Shown one piece after another: positions 1 through 6,403 of a DNA stretch of 9,060 bases. Made by a program: the position numbers and the translations under genes. Source of the stretch: AA29 sp041481445. GTDB taxonomy: Bacteria; Acidobacteriota; Vicinamibacteria; Fen-336. The stretch is from contig JBGPBV010000220.1 of assembly GCA_041481445.1 (NCBI GenBank), forward strand, positions 1-9,060, in the 5' to 3' direction. The notes beneath the pieces were generated by a model. That model saw nothing but the letters and a program-made list of their open reading frames with translations. It was not told the DNA's origin and made no database searches. Each line of letters starts with the position of its first letter. Within the stretch, counting starts at the first letter, position 1.

Positions 1-1
1 G

Positions 2-118
2 TGGCAGATGTCGATCTGGTACCGGCGGCAGTGGCGCACGACGATCGTCTCGACGCTGGACGGCCTGATCTACGCCGGCCTCACCGCGGGCGTGTTCGGC
101 TGGCTCTGGCCGCGCTGA
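2..118 (+). CDS. C-terminal end of a membrane protein (5' end outside window)
   Basis: An open frame enters from the left edge and ends at the TGA at 116-118, giving 38 visible residues. They begin WQMSIWYRRQWRTTIV and end GVFGWLWPR. Charged residues (YRRQWR) are followed by an uninterrupted hydrophobic stretch, roughly residues 14-36, which reads as a final transmembrane helix with an Arg at the very end. The aromatic and aliphatic composition is far more protein-like than the Arg/Pro/Ala-rich frame 1 reading of the same bases. The family cannot be recognised from so little. The next gene on this strand starts 235 bp later, and the space between holds a minus-strand pseudogene. Confidence 0.6.
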   Translation, partial: WQMSIWYRRQWRTTIVSTLDGLIYAGLTAGVFGWLWPR

Positions 119-166
119 GGCCGGGGGCACCGAAATCCACGGGCGCCCGCGCCGCCGATCAGCGTG

Positions 167-304
167 TCACTCGAACCGTAGCGCTTCCGTCGGGCTCACC
201 GACGCCGCCCGCCAGGCGGGCAGCATCTCGAGCCGATGCAGGGCGGGATAGAGGGACCCCTGGTTCACCTGAACGGCGTGCCGGGAGGTCTGCTCGATGC
301 GCTG
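167..304 (-). pseudogene. PadR regulator fragment fused to ADOP/MacB-type permease C-terminus (deletion scar)
   Basis: Read on the minus strand, this stretch encodes QRIEQTSRHAV, then QVNQGSLYPALHRLE, then LPAWRAASVSPTEALRFE and a stop at 167-169. The first part matches the winged-helix core of PadR-family repressors, whose members typically carry a GSLYPALHRLE-like stretch. The last part matches the end of MacB/ADOP (acidobacterial duplicated orphan permease) FtsX-type proteins, typically PARRAxxVDPxxALRxE. In Acidobacteria and relatives a padR gene often sits directly upstream of an ADOP permease. The simplest reading is an in-frame deletion that removed the rest of padR and nearly all of the permease, with the junction near 221-229. 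The PadR N-terminus is also missing: upstream residues do not resemble the family and no start codon or ribosome site is apparent. The frame stays open to 952 only because it runs antisense to the kinase gene. Recognition is by motif memory, not by search. Confidence 0.6.
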
Positions 305-340
305 CCAGCCCCGTCCAATCACGCGCGCACTCCTGGATGC

Positions 341-346
341 TAGAGT
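341..346 (+). promoter_or_regulatory. Extended -10 element of a probable leaderless promoter for the kinase gene
   Basis: TAGAGT, preceded by TGC (an extended -10 arrangement), ends exactly 6 nt before the GTG at 353. No Shine-Dalgarno-like sequence lies between. A -10 element at this distance would place the transcription start at or next to the start codon. The same TANNNT-N6-NTG arrangement is seen before the genes starting at 6552 (+) and 3946 (-). No good -35 hexamer is visible. This is inferred from spacing only. Confidence 0.45.
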
Positions 347-352
347 CCACTC

Positions 353-2971
353 GTGCCGGCTGAGCGCTGGCGGCTGATCCGCGAAGTCTTCCAGGCCACG
401 CTCGACCGGCCCGAGGCCGAGCGGACGGCCTTCCTGGTCTCGGCCTGCGGCAACGACACCGCCCTTCGCGCCGAGGTGCAGTCGCTGCTCGCGTCCCACC
501 TGCAGGCCGAGCGGTTCCTCTCCGAACCGGCCGCCGCGCCCCCCGAGACCGATCTCGACCGCGTGCGCACTCGCATCGGCGCCTACGAGGTCGAAGGCAC
601 GATCGGCCACGGCGGGATGGGCACCGTCTATCGCGCCGTGCGCGACGACGACACCTTCCGCAAGACGGTGGCGCTGAAGCTGGCCCACGGCGGGCTCCGC
701 TCGACCTTCCTCGAGCGCCGGTTCCTCCAGGAGCGAAACATCCTGGCCCGGCTGCAGCATCCGAACATCGCGATGGTGCTGGACGGCGGGACCACGCCGG
801 AGGGCCAGCCCTACCTCGTGATGGAGCGCGTGGAGGGACAGCCGATCACGGAGTACTGCGCGGCCCGTGCCCTCGGCCTGCGCGAGCGGCTCGCCCTCTT
901 CCGGATGGTCTGCGGGGCCGTGCAGTACGCGCACCAGAACCTCGTCATCCATCGGGATCTCAAGCCCGACAACATCCTGGTGACGGCGGACGGCCAGCCG
1001 AAGCTGCTGGACTTCGGCATCGCCAAGCTGCTGGCCGTCGGCCTGGACCCCGAGGACGCGCCCACCGCGACCGTCATGCCCATGATGACCCCCGATTACG
1101 CGAGCCCCGAGCAGGTGAGCGGCGACGCGGTCACCACGGCGAGCGACGTGTACTCGCTGGGAGTCCTGCTCTACGAGCTCCTGACCGGGCGCCGCCCCTA
1201 CGCGGTGCGGTCGGACTCCCTGCCCGAGATCGTGCGCATGGTCTGCGAGACCGAGCCACCGCTGCCGAGCGCGGCCGCCGCGGGGCAGACGCGCCCGCGG
1301 ACCGGCGCCCCCGGGGCCGCGCGCCCGATCCCCGCCGCCACGCTGCGCGGCGACCTGGACACCATCGTCATGAAGGCGCTACGGAAGCAGCCGTCGCGCC
1401 GCTACCCCGCCGCCCAGGACCTCTCCGCGGATCTCGACCGCCACCTGCGCGGCCTGCCCGTGCTGGCCCGCCCCGATACGCTCGGTTACCGCGGCGGCAA
1501 GTTCGTCGCGCGGCACAAGGGGGCGGTGGCGGCGGCCGCCCTCGTCCTGGCCAGCCTGCTGAGCGCGGTCGTGATCACCACCCGGCAGGCCCGCATCGCC
1601 GAGCAGCGCCTGCAGGACACACGCCGCCTCGCCAACGTGCTCGTCTTCGACGTGTACGACGCCGTGAAGATGGTCCCGGGCGCGACGGCGGCGCGGTCCC
1701 TCATCATGAAGCGCGGGCTCGAGTACCTCGACCGCCTGGCCGCGGAGCCGGACCAGGACCCGCGGCGGCGGCTGGAGCACTCCACCGCCTACGTCAAGAT
1801 GGGCGACACGTTCGTGGACCTCGGCGACACCGAGCAGGCCCTGGCCAGCTACGGCAAGGCGCTGGCCATCCGCGAGCGGCTGTCCGCGGAGGCGCCGTCC
1901 GATCCACGTGCCCTCCAGCAGGTGGGCACCGTGCACAACCGCATCGGGGGCGTCCTGCGCGATCGGGGCGACGTCGCCGCCGCCCTCGATCACCATCGCG
2001 AGGCCGTACGCATCGCGGAGGAGGCGGCGCGAACCCTCGGTGACGCCCCTTCACGGCGGCGCATGGTGGTGGCCCACACCGAGCTCTCGTACGACTTCCA
2101 CAACCTGGGCCGTGCCGCCGAAGCCTTGAGCGAGGCTCGGGCCGGGCTGGCCGTCGCCGGCGACCTCCTCCGCGAGAAGCCGTCGGATCTCGACCGGCGG
2201 AACGATTACGCGGCGCCGCTGGAGGCGGAAGGCGACGCCCTGGCTCTCGGCGGCGACGCGCAGGCGGCGTTAGCCAGATATCTCGAGATGCGTGGCATCG
2301 GGCAGGCGGTGGTGGCCGGGGATCCGCAGAACACGCAGTCGCGGATCGACCTCGTCACGGCCGAGGTCAAGGTGGGCGCGCAACTCGCCGCGCGGGGGCG
2401 GTCGGAAGAAGCGAAGCCGCATCTGCGGGACGCCGTCCAGGCGGCGGAGGGCCTGGTGGCGCGGGATGCGCGCCATGTCGGATCGCGAGAAGCGCTGGCC
2501 GAAGCCCGGCTCGGCCAGGCGGACGTCCTTACGCCCACGGATGGGGCCGAGGCTCGCGCTCAATACGAGAAGGCCGCGCTCGGCTTTCGCGAGCTCGTGT
2601 CGAGCGACCCCACCAGCGTAACGTACCAGGGCCGCCTCGCCACCGTCCTGCTCCGCGAGGCGGAGGCGCAACGCGCCGCCGGTCTTCTCCGCGAGGCCGC
2701 CGCGAGCCTGGAGGAAGGTGCTCGTCTGGCCGCTTCCCTGCGGAAGAGGGCTCCGGCCGTACGTGAGCACCAGATCCTGTTCGCCCACGCGCGCCTGCGT
2801 CAGGGGCTTTGGGTCGCGCCGAGCCTGAGGGCGGATTCGTGCGGGCCGGTGCGCGAGGCCGCCGAGGTCTGGGCGAGGCTGGAAAACGGCGGGCTCACCG
2901 CCGCGGAGCAGGCGGAGTCCCTATCCGCCCGCACGGCGGCCGGCCGGTGCGCCCTCAGCGCGGAGCGATAG
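353..2971 (+). CDS. Transmembrane Ser/Thr protein kinase with C-terminal TPR sensor region
   Basis: An 872-residue Hanks-type kinase, expected in the inner membrane and phosphorylating Ser/Thr on unknown targets. Residues 1-60 are the helical leader common in these kinases (ERWRLIREVFQATLDRP). The kinase domain spans about 76-370: glycine loop GHGGMG at 85-90, ATP lysine K109 in VALKL, catalytic loop HRDLKPDN at 200-207 with D202, DFG at 220-222, and SPE at 251-253 as the APE equivalent. All catalytic residues are present, so it should be active. A hydrophobic helix at about 390-409 is followed by a helical TPR-rich region (clear units near 476-510 and 524-558, then degenerate ones to about 805), presumably periplasmic. 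Two cysteines, C830 and C866, lie near the C-terminus. The GTG start is chosen because the leader begins there and a -10-like hexamer sits 6 nt upstream. No ECF sigma gene, a frequent partner, is adjacent. It converges with the gene ending at 2999. Confidence 0.95.
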   Translation: MPAERWRLIREVFQATLDRPEAERTAFLVSACGNDTALRAEVQSLLASHLQAERFLSEPAAAPPETDLDRVRTRIGAYEVEGTIGHGGMGTVYRAVRDDDTFRKTVALKLAHGGLRSTFLERRFLQERNILARLQHPNIAMVLDGGTTPEGQPYLVMERVEGQPITEYCAARALGLRERLALFRMVCGAVQYAHQNLVIHRDLKPDNILVTADGQPKLLDFGIAKLLAVGLDPEDAPTATVMPMMTPDYASPEQVSGDAVTTASDVYSLGVLLYELLTGRRPYAVRSDSLPEIVRMVCETEPPLPSAAAAGQTRPRTGAPGAARPIPAATLRGDLDTIVMKALRKQPSRRYPAAQDLSADLDRHLRGLPVLARPDTLGYRGGKFVARHKGAVAAAALVLASLLSAVVITTRQARIAEQRLQDTRRLANVLVFDVYDAVKMVPGATAARSLIMKRGLEYLDRLAAEPDQDPRRRLEHSTAYVKMGDTFVDLGDTEQALASYGKALAIRERLSAEAPSDPRALQQVGTVHNRIGGVLRDRGDVAAALDHHREAVRIAEEAARTLGDAPSRRRMVVAHTELSYDFHNLGRAAEALSEARAGLAVAGDLLREKPSDLDRRNDYAAPLEAEGDALALGGDAQAALARYLEMRGIGQAVVAGDPQNTQSRIDLVTAEVKVGAQLAARGRSEEAKPHLRDAVQAAEGLVARDARHVGSREALAEARLGQADVLTPTDGAEARAQYEKAALGFRELVSSDPTSVTYQGRLATVLLREAEAQRAAGLLREAAASLEEGARLAASLRKRAPAVREHQILFAHARLRQGLWVAPSLRADSCGPVREAAEVWARLENGGLTAAEQAESLSARTAAGRCALSAER

Positions 2972-2998
2972 TCATCGCGACCGGGCCGAGAGCGGATC

Positions 2999-3946
2999 TC
3001 AGGATGAGGAGGCCGCGTCCTCGAGCGCCACCGTACACTCGGGAAAAGCCTTGCCGAGCCGGCGATCCGCGGTGACGAAAGGGACGCCCAGCGCTTCGGC
3101 CACACACACGAATTCCGCATCCCATGCCGAGATGCGGCCCCGCGCGGCGACGCGGAGACAGTCCTCCACGGAAGGTTCCAGGCCCGCCTCCTCGACGAGC
3201 TGCTCAGCCGCCGCAAAGGCGGCGAGCGCATCGGACAGCGGCAGGCGCCGAACGCGCATGGTCGTGGCCAGCACGTTGCGCAGCTCCCACCGCCAGAGGC
3301 GGGGGGCGAGCCAGTGCGGATCCCGCTCCGCGAGCGCCTGGACCGCGATGCTGCGCTCGCCGGGCAGGACGGCGTAGGCCCGTAGGTCCGGGTCCACCTC
3401 CACGACTCTCTCCGCGAGGTCGCGGATGCGGCTGGGGGCCCGGGCCCGCACCGCGGCAAAGCGGCTGTGGTTCTGGGCCCATTCGCCCCAGGCCACCGCC
3501 ACCCAGAACAAGAGCTCCGCGGAACCCGGCCTCGCCCGTAGCGCCTGGATCTCGGCCTCGCGCCGGGGGCGGTCGGTGGCCCGCTCCAGCCGCTCGAGGC
3601 CGTTGTCCGCGATCGCACGGGCTTCTTCCGTGATCGCCTTCTTCTTCTCCGGCTGGATGTCGCAGAAGGTGGCCCTGAAGAAGAGGGCCTTCAGCAATCC
3701 CGCGTGGGCCCCGGCCGAGTCGGGATCGACGGCGAGGGCTTCGCGATAGGCCGCGATGGCCTGCTCCGCCGGGCCCGGCAAGGCCACGCCGGCCGTGGCG
3801 CCCGCGGCTCTGTGCGCATACACCTCGTCGGCCCGCGCCATCGCCCGGTCGAACCCCGTCGCTTCCCGCGCCAGGCTTTGAAGGAGCCCCGCGGTCAGGG
3901 CGAGCCCCAACAGGTTTGACGCTCGGGCGCGGACGAGGCGTACCAT
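2999..3946 (-). CDS. Chimeric protein: exported TPR/TatT-like N-terminal half, VapC-like PIN-domain C-terminal half
   Basis: This 315-residue protein joins two unlike parts. Residues 11-26 (NLLGLALTAGLLQSLA) form a hydrophobic signal or anchor segment. Residues 60-180 are TPR-like, with EQAIAAYREALAVDPDSAGA, LFFRATFC, and AELLFWVAVAWGEWA followed by RIRDLAERVVEVDPDL, recalling TRAP-associated TatT-type solute-binding partners. From about residue 185 the sequence becomes a VapC-type PIN domain: AYAVLPGERSIAVQALAERDP, LAPRLWRWELRNVL, SAWDAEFVCVAEALGVP and VTADRRL. The acidic residues E221, D276 and D294 fit the PIN metal site; D185 in EVDPDL may stand in for the first Asp. An exported PIN ribonuclease makes little sense, and no VapB-type antitoxin lies upstream, so an in-frame deletion fusion is the likely origin. 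The ATG at 3946 is supported by TATCCT ending 6 nt upstream. Function is unknown and it may be a dead gene. It is divergent from the radical SAM gene. Confidence 0.8.
   Translation of the reverse strand: MVRLVRARASNLLGLALTAGLLQSLAREATGFDRAMARADEVYAHRAAGATAGVALPGPAEQAIAAYREALAVDPDSAGAHAGLLKALFFRATFCDIQPEKKKAITEEARAIADNGLERLERATDRPRREAEIQALRARPGSAELLFWVAVAWGEWAQNHSRFAAVRARAPSRIRDLAERVVEVDPDLRAYAVLPGERSIAVQALAERDPHWLAPRLWRWELRNVLATTMRVRRLPLSDALAAFAAAEQLVEEAGLEPSVEDCLRVAARGRISAWDAEFVCVAEALGVPFVTADRRLGKAFPECTVALEDAASSS
3916..3946 (+). promoter_or_regulatory. Possible promoter of the radical SAM gene
   Basis: TTGACG at 3916-3921 matches five of six -35 consensus bases, and TACCAT at 3941-3946 matches four of six -10 bases. 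The 19-bp spacer is rather long. It lies inside the first codons of the divergent gene, which is expected because only 23 bp separate the two start codons. The predicted leader would be about 17 nt and contains AGGGG, which is too close to the ATG to be a good Shine-Dalgarno sequence. Weak prediction. Confidence 0.28.
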
Positions 3947-3952
3947 GTATCC

Positions 3953-3958
3953 AGGATA
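3953..3958 (-). promoter_or_regulatory. -10 element of a probable leaderless promoter for the TPR-PIN gene
   Basis: On the minus strand TATCCT ends exactly 6 nt before the ATG at 3944-3946, with no Shine-Dalgarno sequence in between. This is the same arrangement as at 341-346 and 6540-6545. The element lies in the 23-bp space between divergent start codons, so polymerase binding here would compete with transcription of the radical SAM gene. Confidence 0.4.
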
Positions 3959-3969
3959 AGCCAGGGGTC

Positions 3970-5451
3970 ATGAACGTCCTGCTCCTGTCGATGCCGGACT
4001 CGTTCGAGCACATGCCGTCGCTCGCCATTCGCATGCCCAATGGCGGGCTGGCCTCGATCGCCGGCAACCTCGATCCCCATCACCACGTCGCCATCGCCGA
4101 CCTCGTCCTCGTGCAGCGAGAAGTGCGGGCCACGGTGGAGCGGCTTCTTCGCGAGGAAGCCCCCGACGTGGTCGGCCTCTCGGTAATGACCTTCCAGCGC
4201 CGCACCGCGAAGAAGATCATCGACATGGTGCGCGCCGGGCGCCCGCAGGCCCGCGTGGTGGTGGGCGGCTACGACCCGAGCCTCGCCCCCGAAGCCTGGA
4301 AGGACGGCAGCGCCGACTTCATCGTGCGCGGGGAGGGCGATCTCACCTTCCGCGAGCTCGCCCGCGCGCTCGAGGAAGGCCGTCGGCCGGAGACGGTGGC
4401 CGGGCTCGTCTGGCGCGACGGCGATAACTACCGCGAGAACCCGCCCCGGCCGGTGAGCCGCCTCGAAAGCGACCAGATCCGCCTGCCCAACCGCAAGGCC
4501 CGCGTGCTCCGCGGCTACACGCTCCTGGGCCGGCCAGTGGACGTGGTGGAGACCTCGCGCGGCTGCACCTTCGACTGCTCGTTCTGCTCGATCATCGAGA
4601 TGCGCGGCCGGAACTTCCACACCTACGACTTCAGCCGGGTGATCGCCGACATCCGGGACGCCAAGGCCCACGGGGCCAAGGCCATCTTCGTGGTGGACGA
4701 CAACATCACCCTCGACGTGAAGCGCTTCGAGGCGCTCTGCCAGGCGATGGTCGATGCCGGCCTCCACGACCTCGAGTACCTGGTGCAGGCCATGACCTCG
4801 TCGATGGCCGCGGCCGGGGAGACCCTCGCCCCGAAGATGCGCCAGGCCGGCTTCCGCTACGTGTTCCTGGGGATCGAGAACGTGCTCGACGACGACCTCG
4901 AGTTCCTCCGGGCGCGGGCCAAGAACAAGGAGCGCGGGTCCGGAACCGGCAACGCCACCCTGCGCGCGGTCGAGCACGTCCGGAAGAACGGCATGTACGT
5001 GGTGGGAGGCCTCATCCTCGGCAACCCCGGCGACACCCCCGATTCGCTCGAGGCCAACCTCGCTTTCGCCCGGCGCCACGTGGACTGGCCGTACATCCAA
5101 CACCCGACGCCCTACCCCGGCACCCCCATGACCCTCGACCTGAAGAAGCGCGGCCTCGTGATCAACGATCGGCTCGAGGAGTACGACGGCACCACCGCGG
5201 TCGTGCGCAGCGAGTATCTCGAGGCCGAAGAGATCGAGTTCCTGCGCTGGCGCTCCGATCGCTGGATGAAGCTGCGCCACTTCCCGACGGCTGTCTTGCA
5301 CAGCCCGCTGTGGGCGCTGCGTCACGGGCACGAGATGCTGGCCCACACCTTCCGGGGCAGCACCTGGCGATCCGCCATCGGGCTCGAATCCGAGCGGCAG
5401 GTGTTCGCGCGGTACCGGGAACGCCGGCAGGCGGAACGCGAATACGTCTAA
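3970..5451 (+). CDS. B12-binding domain radical SAM enzyme
   Basis: A 493-residue protein with the architecture of cobalamin-dependent (class B) radical SAM enzymes. Residues 1-155 form a Rossmann-like B12-binding domain: MNVLLLSMPDSFEHMPSLA start, PDVVGLSVMTFQ at 65-76, VVVGGYDPSLAPEAW at 96-110 and GEGDLTFRELARAL at 121-134. A DxHxxG cobalamin-ligand motif is not seen, as in many relatives that bind cobalamin base-off without histidine ligation. The radical SAM core follows from about 190, with the iron-sulfur motif SRGCTFDCSFCSI giving C199, C203 and C206. VVDDNI, FLGIEN and GLILGNPGDTPDSL are core beta-strand and SAM-contact regions. About 90 C-terminal residues are basic and helical. Relatives include methyltransferases and ring-forming enzymes (HpnP- or BchE-like), but the substrate cannot be named. 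The ATG at 3970 is preferred over the upstream TTG at 3916 because the domain begins exactly there. The gene stands alone, divergent from 2999-3946. Confidence 0.94.
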   Translation: MNVLLLSMPDSFEHMPSLAIRMPNGGLASIAGNLDPHHHVAIADLVLVQREVRATVERLLREEAPDVVGLSVMTFQRRTAKKIIDMVRAGRPQARVVVGGYDPSLAPEAWKDGSADFIVRGEGDLTFRELARALEEGRRPETVAGLVWRDGDNYRENPPRPVSRLESDQIRLPNRKARVLRGYTLLGRPVDVVETSRGCTFDCSFCSIIEMRGRNFHTYDFSRVIADIRDAKAHGAKAIFVVDDNITLDVKRFEALCQAMVDAGLHDLEYLVQAMTSSMAAAGETLAPKMRQAGFRYVFLGIENVLDDDLEFLRARAKNKERGSGTGNATLRAVEHVRKNGMYVVGGLILGNPGDTPDSLEANLAFARRHVDWPYIQHPTPYPGTPMTLDLKKRGLVINDRLEEYDGTTAVVRSEYLEAEEIEFLRWRSDRWMKLRHFPTAVLHSPLWALRHGHEMLAHTFRGSTWRSAIGLESERQVFARYRERRQAEREYV

Positions 5452-5452
5452 C

Positions 5453-5466
5453 GAGGCTTTCGCCTC
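5453..5466 (+). terminator. Small hairpin just after the radical SAM gene
   Basis: GAGGC-TTTC-GCCTC forms a 5-bp stem with a tetraloop, beginning 1 nt after the TAA at 5449-5451. No T-run follows, so it is a weak intrinsic-terminator candidate or simply a 3'-end stabilising hairpin. Confidence 0.3.
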
Positions 5467-5596
5467 AGACCAACGAGACATGTGAAGGGGGCTCCGGCCG
5501 AGCCTAGGATTGGGCTCTCGCGCAGTTTGAACCGCGTAGCGGTCTGGTGGCCCCCGTATCTTGCGGCCGTGGCGACGGTAGACGTCACGAAACTCG

Positions 5597-5741
5597 GTGT
5601 GGGTCACCCAGAACAACCGGATCCACTATTACCCGCAGCAAGGGGTGATCTTCACGACCACCGAACCGAGAGACCTTCCGCCCAAGATCTACGCCCAGGC
5701 GCGCGCCGCGCTGGGAAAGAGGATGTCGCGGCCGGAACAGC
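5597..5741 (+). pseudogene. Unrecognised coding-like remnant
   Basis: From the GTG at 5597 the frame reads MWVTQNNRIHYYPQQ, then GVIFTTTEPRDLPPKIYAQA, then RAALGKRMSRPEQ. The balanced composition (Tyr, Asn, Gln, Ile, Phe) and mostly G/C third codon positions look like real protein, unlike the Arg/Ala/Gly-rich shadows nearby. A stop lies just upstream at 5579-5581, and there is no convincing ribosome site. After about 5741 the frame continues without a proper end, antisense to the next gene, up to 6970, which looks like shadow. It is therefore best read as a truncated or frameshifted gene end, family unknown. The rest of 5452-5797 contains the small hairpin at 5453-5466, the inverted repeat at 5728-5778 and nothing else I can support. 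Confidence 0.3.
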
Positions 5742-5778
5742 CTGAGCGAGAGACCTGGAGTGGTGCTCTTCCGGCCGC
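5728..5778. repeat. Long inverted repeat, 14-nt arms with one mismatch
   Basis: The left arm GCGGCCGGAACAGC (5728-5741) is the reverse complement of the right arm GCTCTTCCGGCCGC (5765-5778) at 13 of 14 positions, with the outer 10 bp perfect. The loop is 23 nt. It lies 20 bp beyond the stop of the minus-strand gene 5798-6382, so it would fold in that gene's 3' end and could act as a terminator or mRNA stabiliser, although no U-run follows on either strand. The left arm overlaps the end of the coding-like remnant, so terminal repeats of a vanished small mobile element are an alternative. Confidence 0.5.
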
Positions 5779-5797
5779 TCGAGGGACGGCCCGCCCG

Positions 5798-6382
5798 TCA
5801 GGGCTTCACGAAGCAGAACCTCTCGGGCTTGCCGGGGAACAGGGAGATGCCACTGCTGTACTTCTTCACGAGCTGGCAGGTCACGAGGCCGTTGGCCTTG
5901 AGGTCGTCGAGGTAGGGGCCGGGCGGGATCACGACGTGGCCGTCCCCCACCACCTCGAACGTCGGCGGGCCGTCGTCCTCCACCTTGGTCGGCGGGTGGT
6001 GCCGCAGGGTGATGAGGACGTACTGGATCCATTCGTCCGGAGTCAGGTCGTCGCGAAGGCGGCACTGCTCCTCGAAGCCGACGAAGGTCGAGGTGAGCTT
6101 TTCGACGGTGTCGGCGATCCAGACGCACTTGTTGGGCACCTGGACTTCGATGCCCTTGAAGAGCCCCTCGAAGGTGCGCGCGTCGCCCCGGACCGCGCTG
6201 TCCACCACGGCGCGGGCGACGTCCGGCCGGCTCAGCCGGTCCAGGACCTGGCCCAGGGCCGCCGATTGCGCGGCGATGCGCTGGGCGACGTCGTCGAGCT
6301 CCTGGGCAGGCGCGGGCGCCGCGACCGCCAGCACCAAGGCCGCGGCCGCCGCCATCCCGCCCAGGCGTGTGAGCAGAGGCAT
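5798..6382 (-). CDS. Small secreted four-cysteine protein of unknown function
   Basis: A 194-residue protein with a clear Sec signal peptide: MPLLTRLGG, a long Ala/Val/Leu core (residues 10-22), and a probable cut after A26 in APAPAQE. The mature protein of about 168 residues is helical at first (DDVAQRIAAQSAALGQVLDR) and then contains four cysteines: C86 in NKCVWI, C107 in EEQCRLRD, C169 in VTCQLVKK and C190 four residues before the end. Four cysteines in an exported protein suggest two disulfides. I do not recognise the family. The ATG at 6382 is chosen over the longer upstream frame because the signal peptide starts there and a strong purine-rich Shine-Dalgarno sequence precedes it. It is divergent from psuK across a 169-bp region. 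Nothing links it functionally to pseudouridine metabolism. Confidence 0.87.
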   Translation of the reverse strand: MPLLTRLGGMAAAAALVLAVAAPAPAQELDDVAQRIAAQSAALGQVLDRLSRPDVARAVVDSAVRGDARTFEGLFKGIEVQVPNKCVWIADTVEKLTSTFVGFEEQCRLRDDLTPDEWIQYVLITLRHHPPTKVEDDGPPTFEVVGDGHVVIPPGPYLDDLKANGLVTCQLVKKYSSGISLFPGKPERFCFVKP

Positions 6383-6385
6383 GAT

Positions 6386-6397
6386 TCTTCCCTTCCT
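6386..6397 (-). promoter_or_regulatory. Shine-Dalgarno sequence of the secreted protein gene
   Basis: The minus strand reads AGGAAGGGAAGA, with the GGAAGG core about 8 nt before the ATG at 6380-6382. It fixes the start of the signal peptide and shows that ordinary leadered translation occurs in this genome, in contrast to the three starts with a -10 hexamer instead. Confidence 0.65.
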
Positions 6398-6403
6398 TTC
6401 TGT

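Noticed and set aside
207..221. GCCCGCC-A-GGCGGGC inverted repeat near the scar junction
   Set aside because: It is simply the codons of PAWRA in the permease tail; the symmetry follows from Gly/Ala/Arg/Pro-rich codons and the centre is too short for a hairpin loop.
1..363. Plus-strand open frame in frame 1, 120 residues
   Set aside because: Arg/Ala/Pro-rich composition without domain character. Frame 2 gives a coherent membrane-protein end to 118, and the remainder overlaps the PadR-permease scar on the other strand.
2972..2998. Bidirectional terminator between the convergent genes
   Set aside because: Only a 4-bp GAGA/TCTC pairing is visible, with no T-run; too weak to call.
2999..3946. 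Assignment as a functional VapBC toxin-antitoxin module
   Set aside because: No small antitoxin gene precedes it, the PIN part has no start of its own, and it is fused behind a hydrophobic signal-like segment.
5521..5545. GGTTCAAA on the minus strand (5526-5533), resembling a tRNA T-loop
   Set aside because: The flanking bases do not form a 5-bp T-stem, and no anticodon arm or acceptor stem could be found around it.
3895..5616. Minus-strand open frame of 573 residues opposite the radical SAM gene
   Set aside because: Antisense of a confidently identified gene; His/Val/Glu/Gly-rich composition typical of complement reading in GC-rich DNA.
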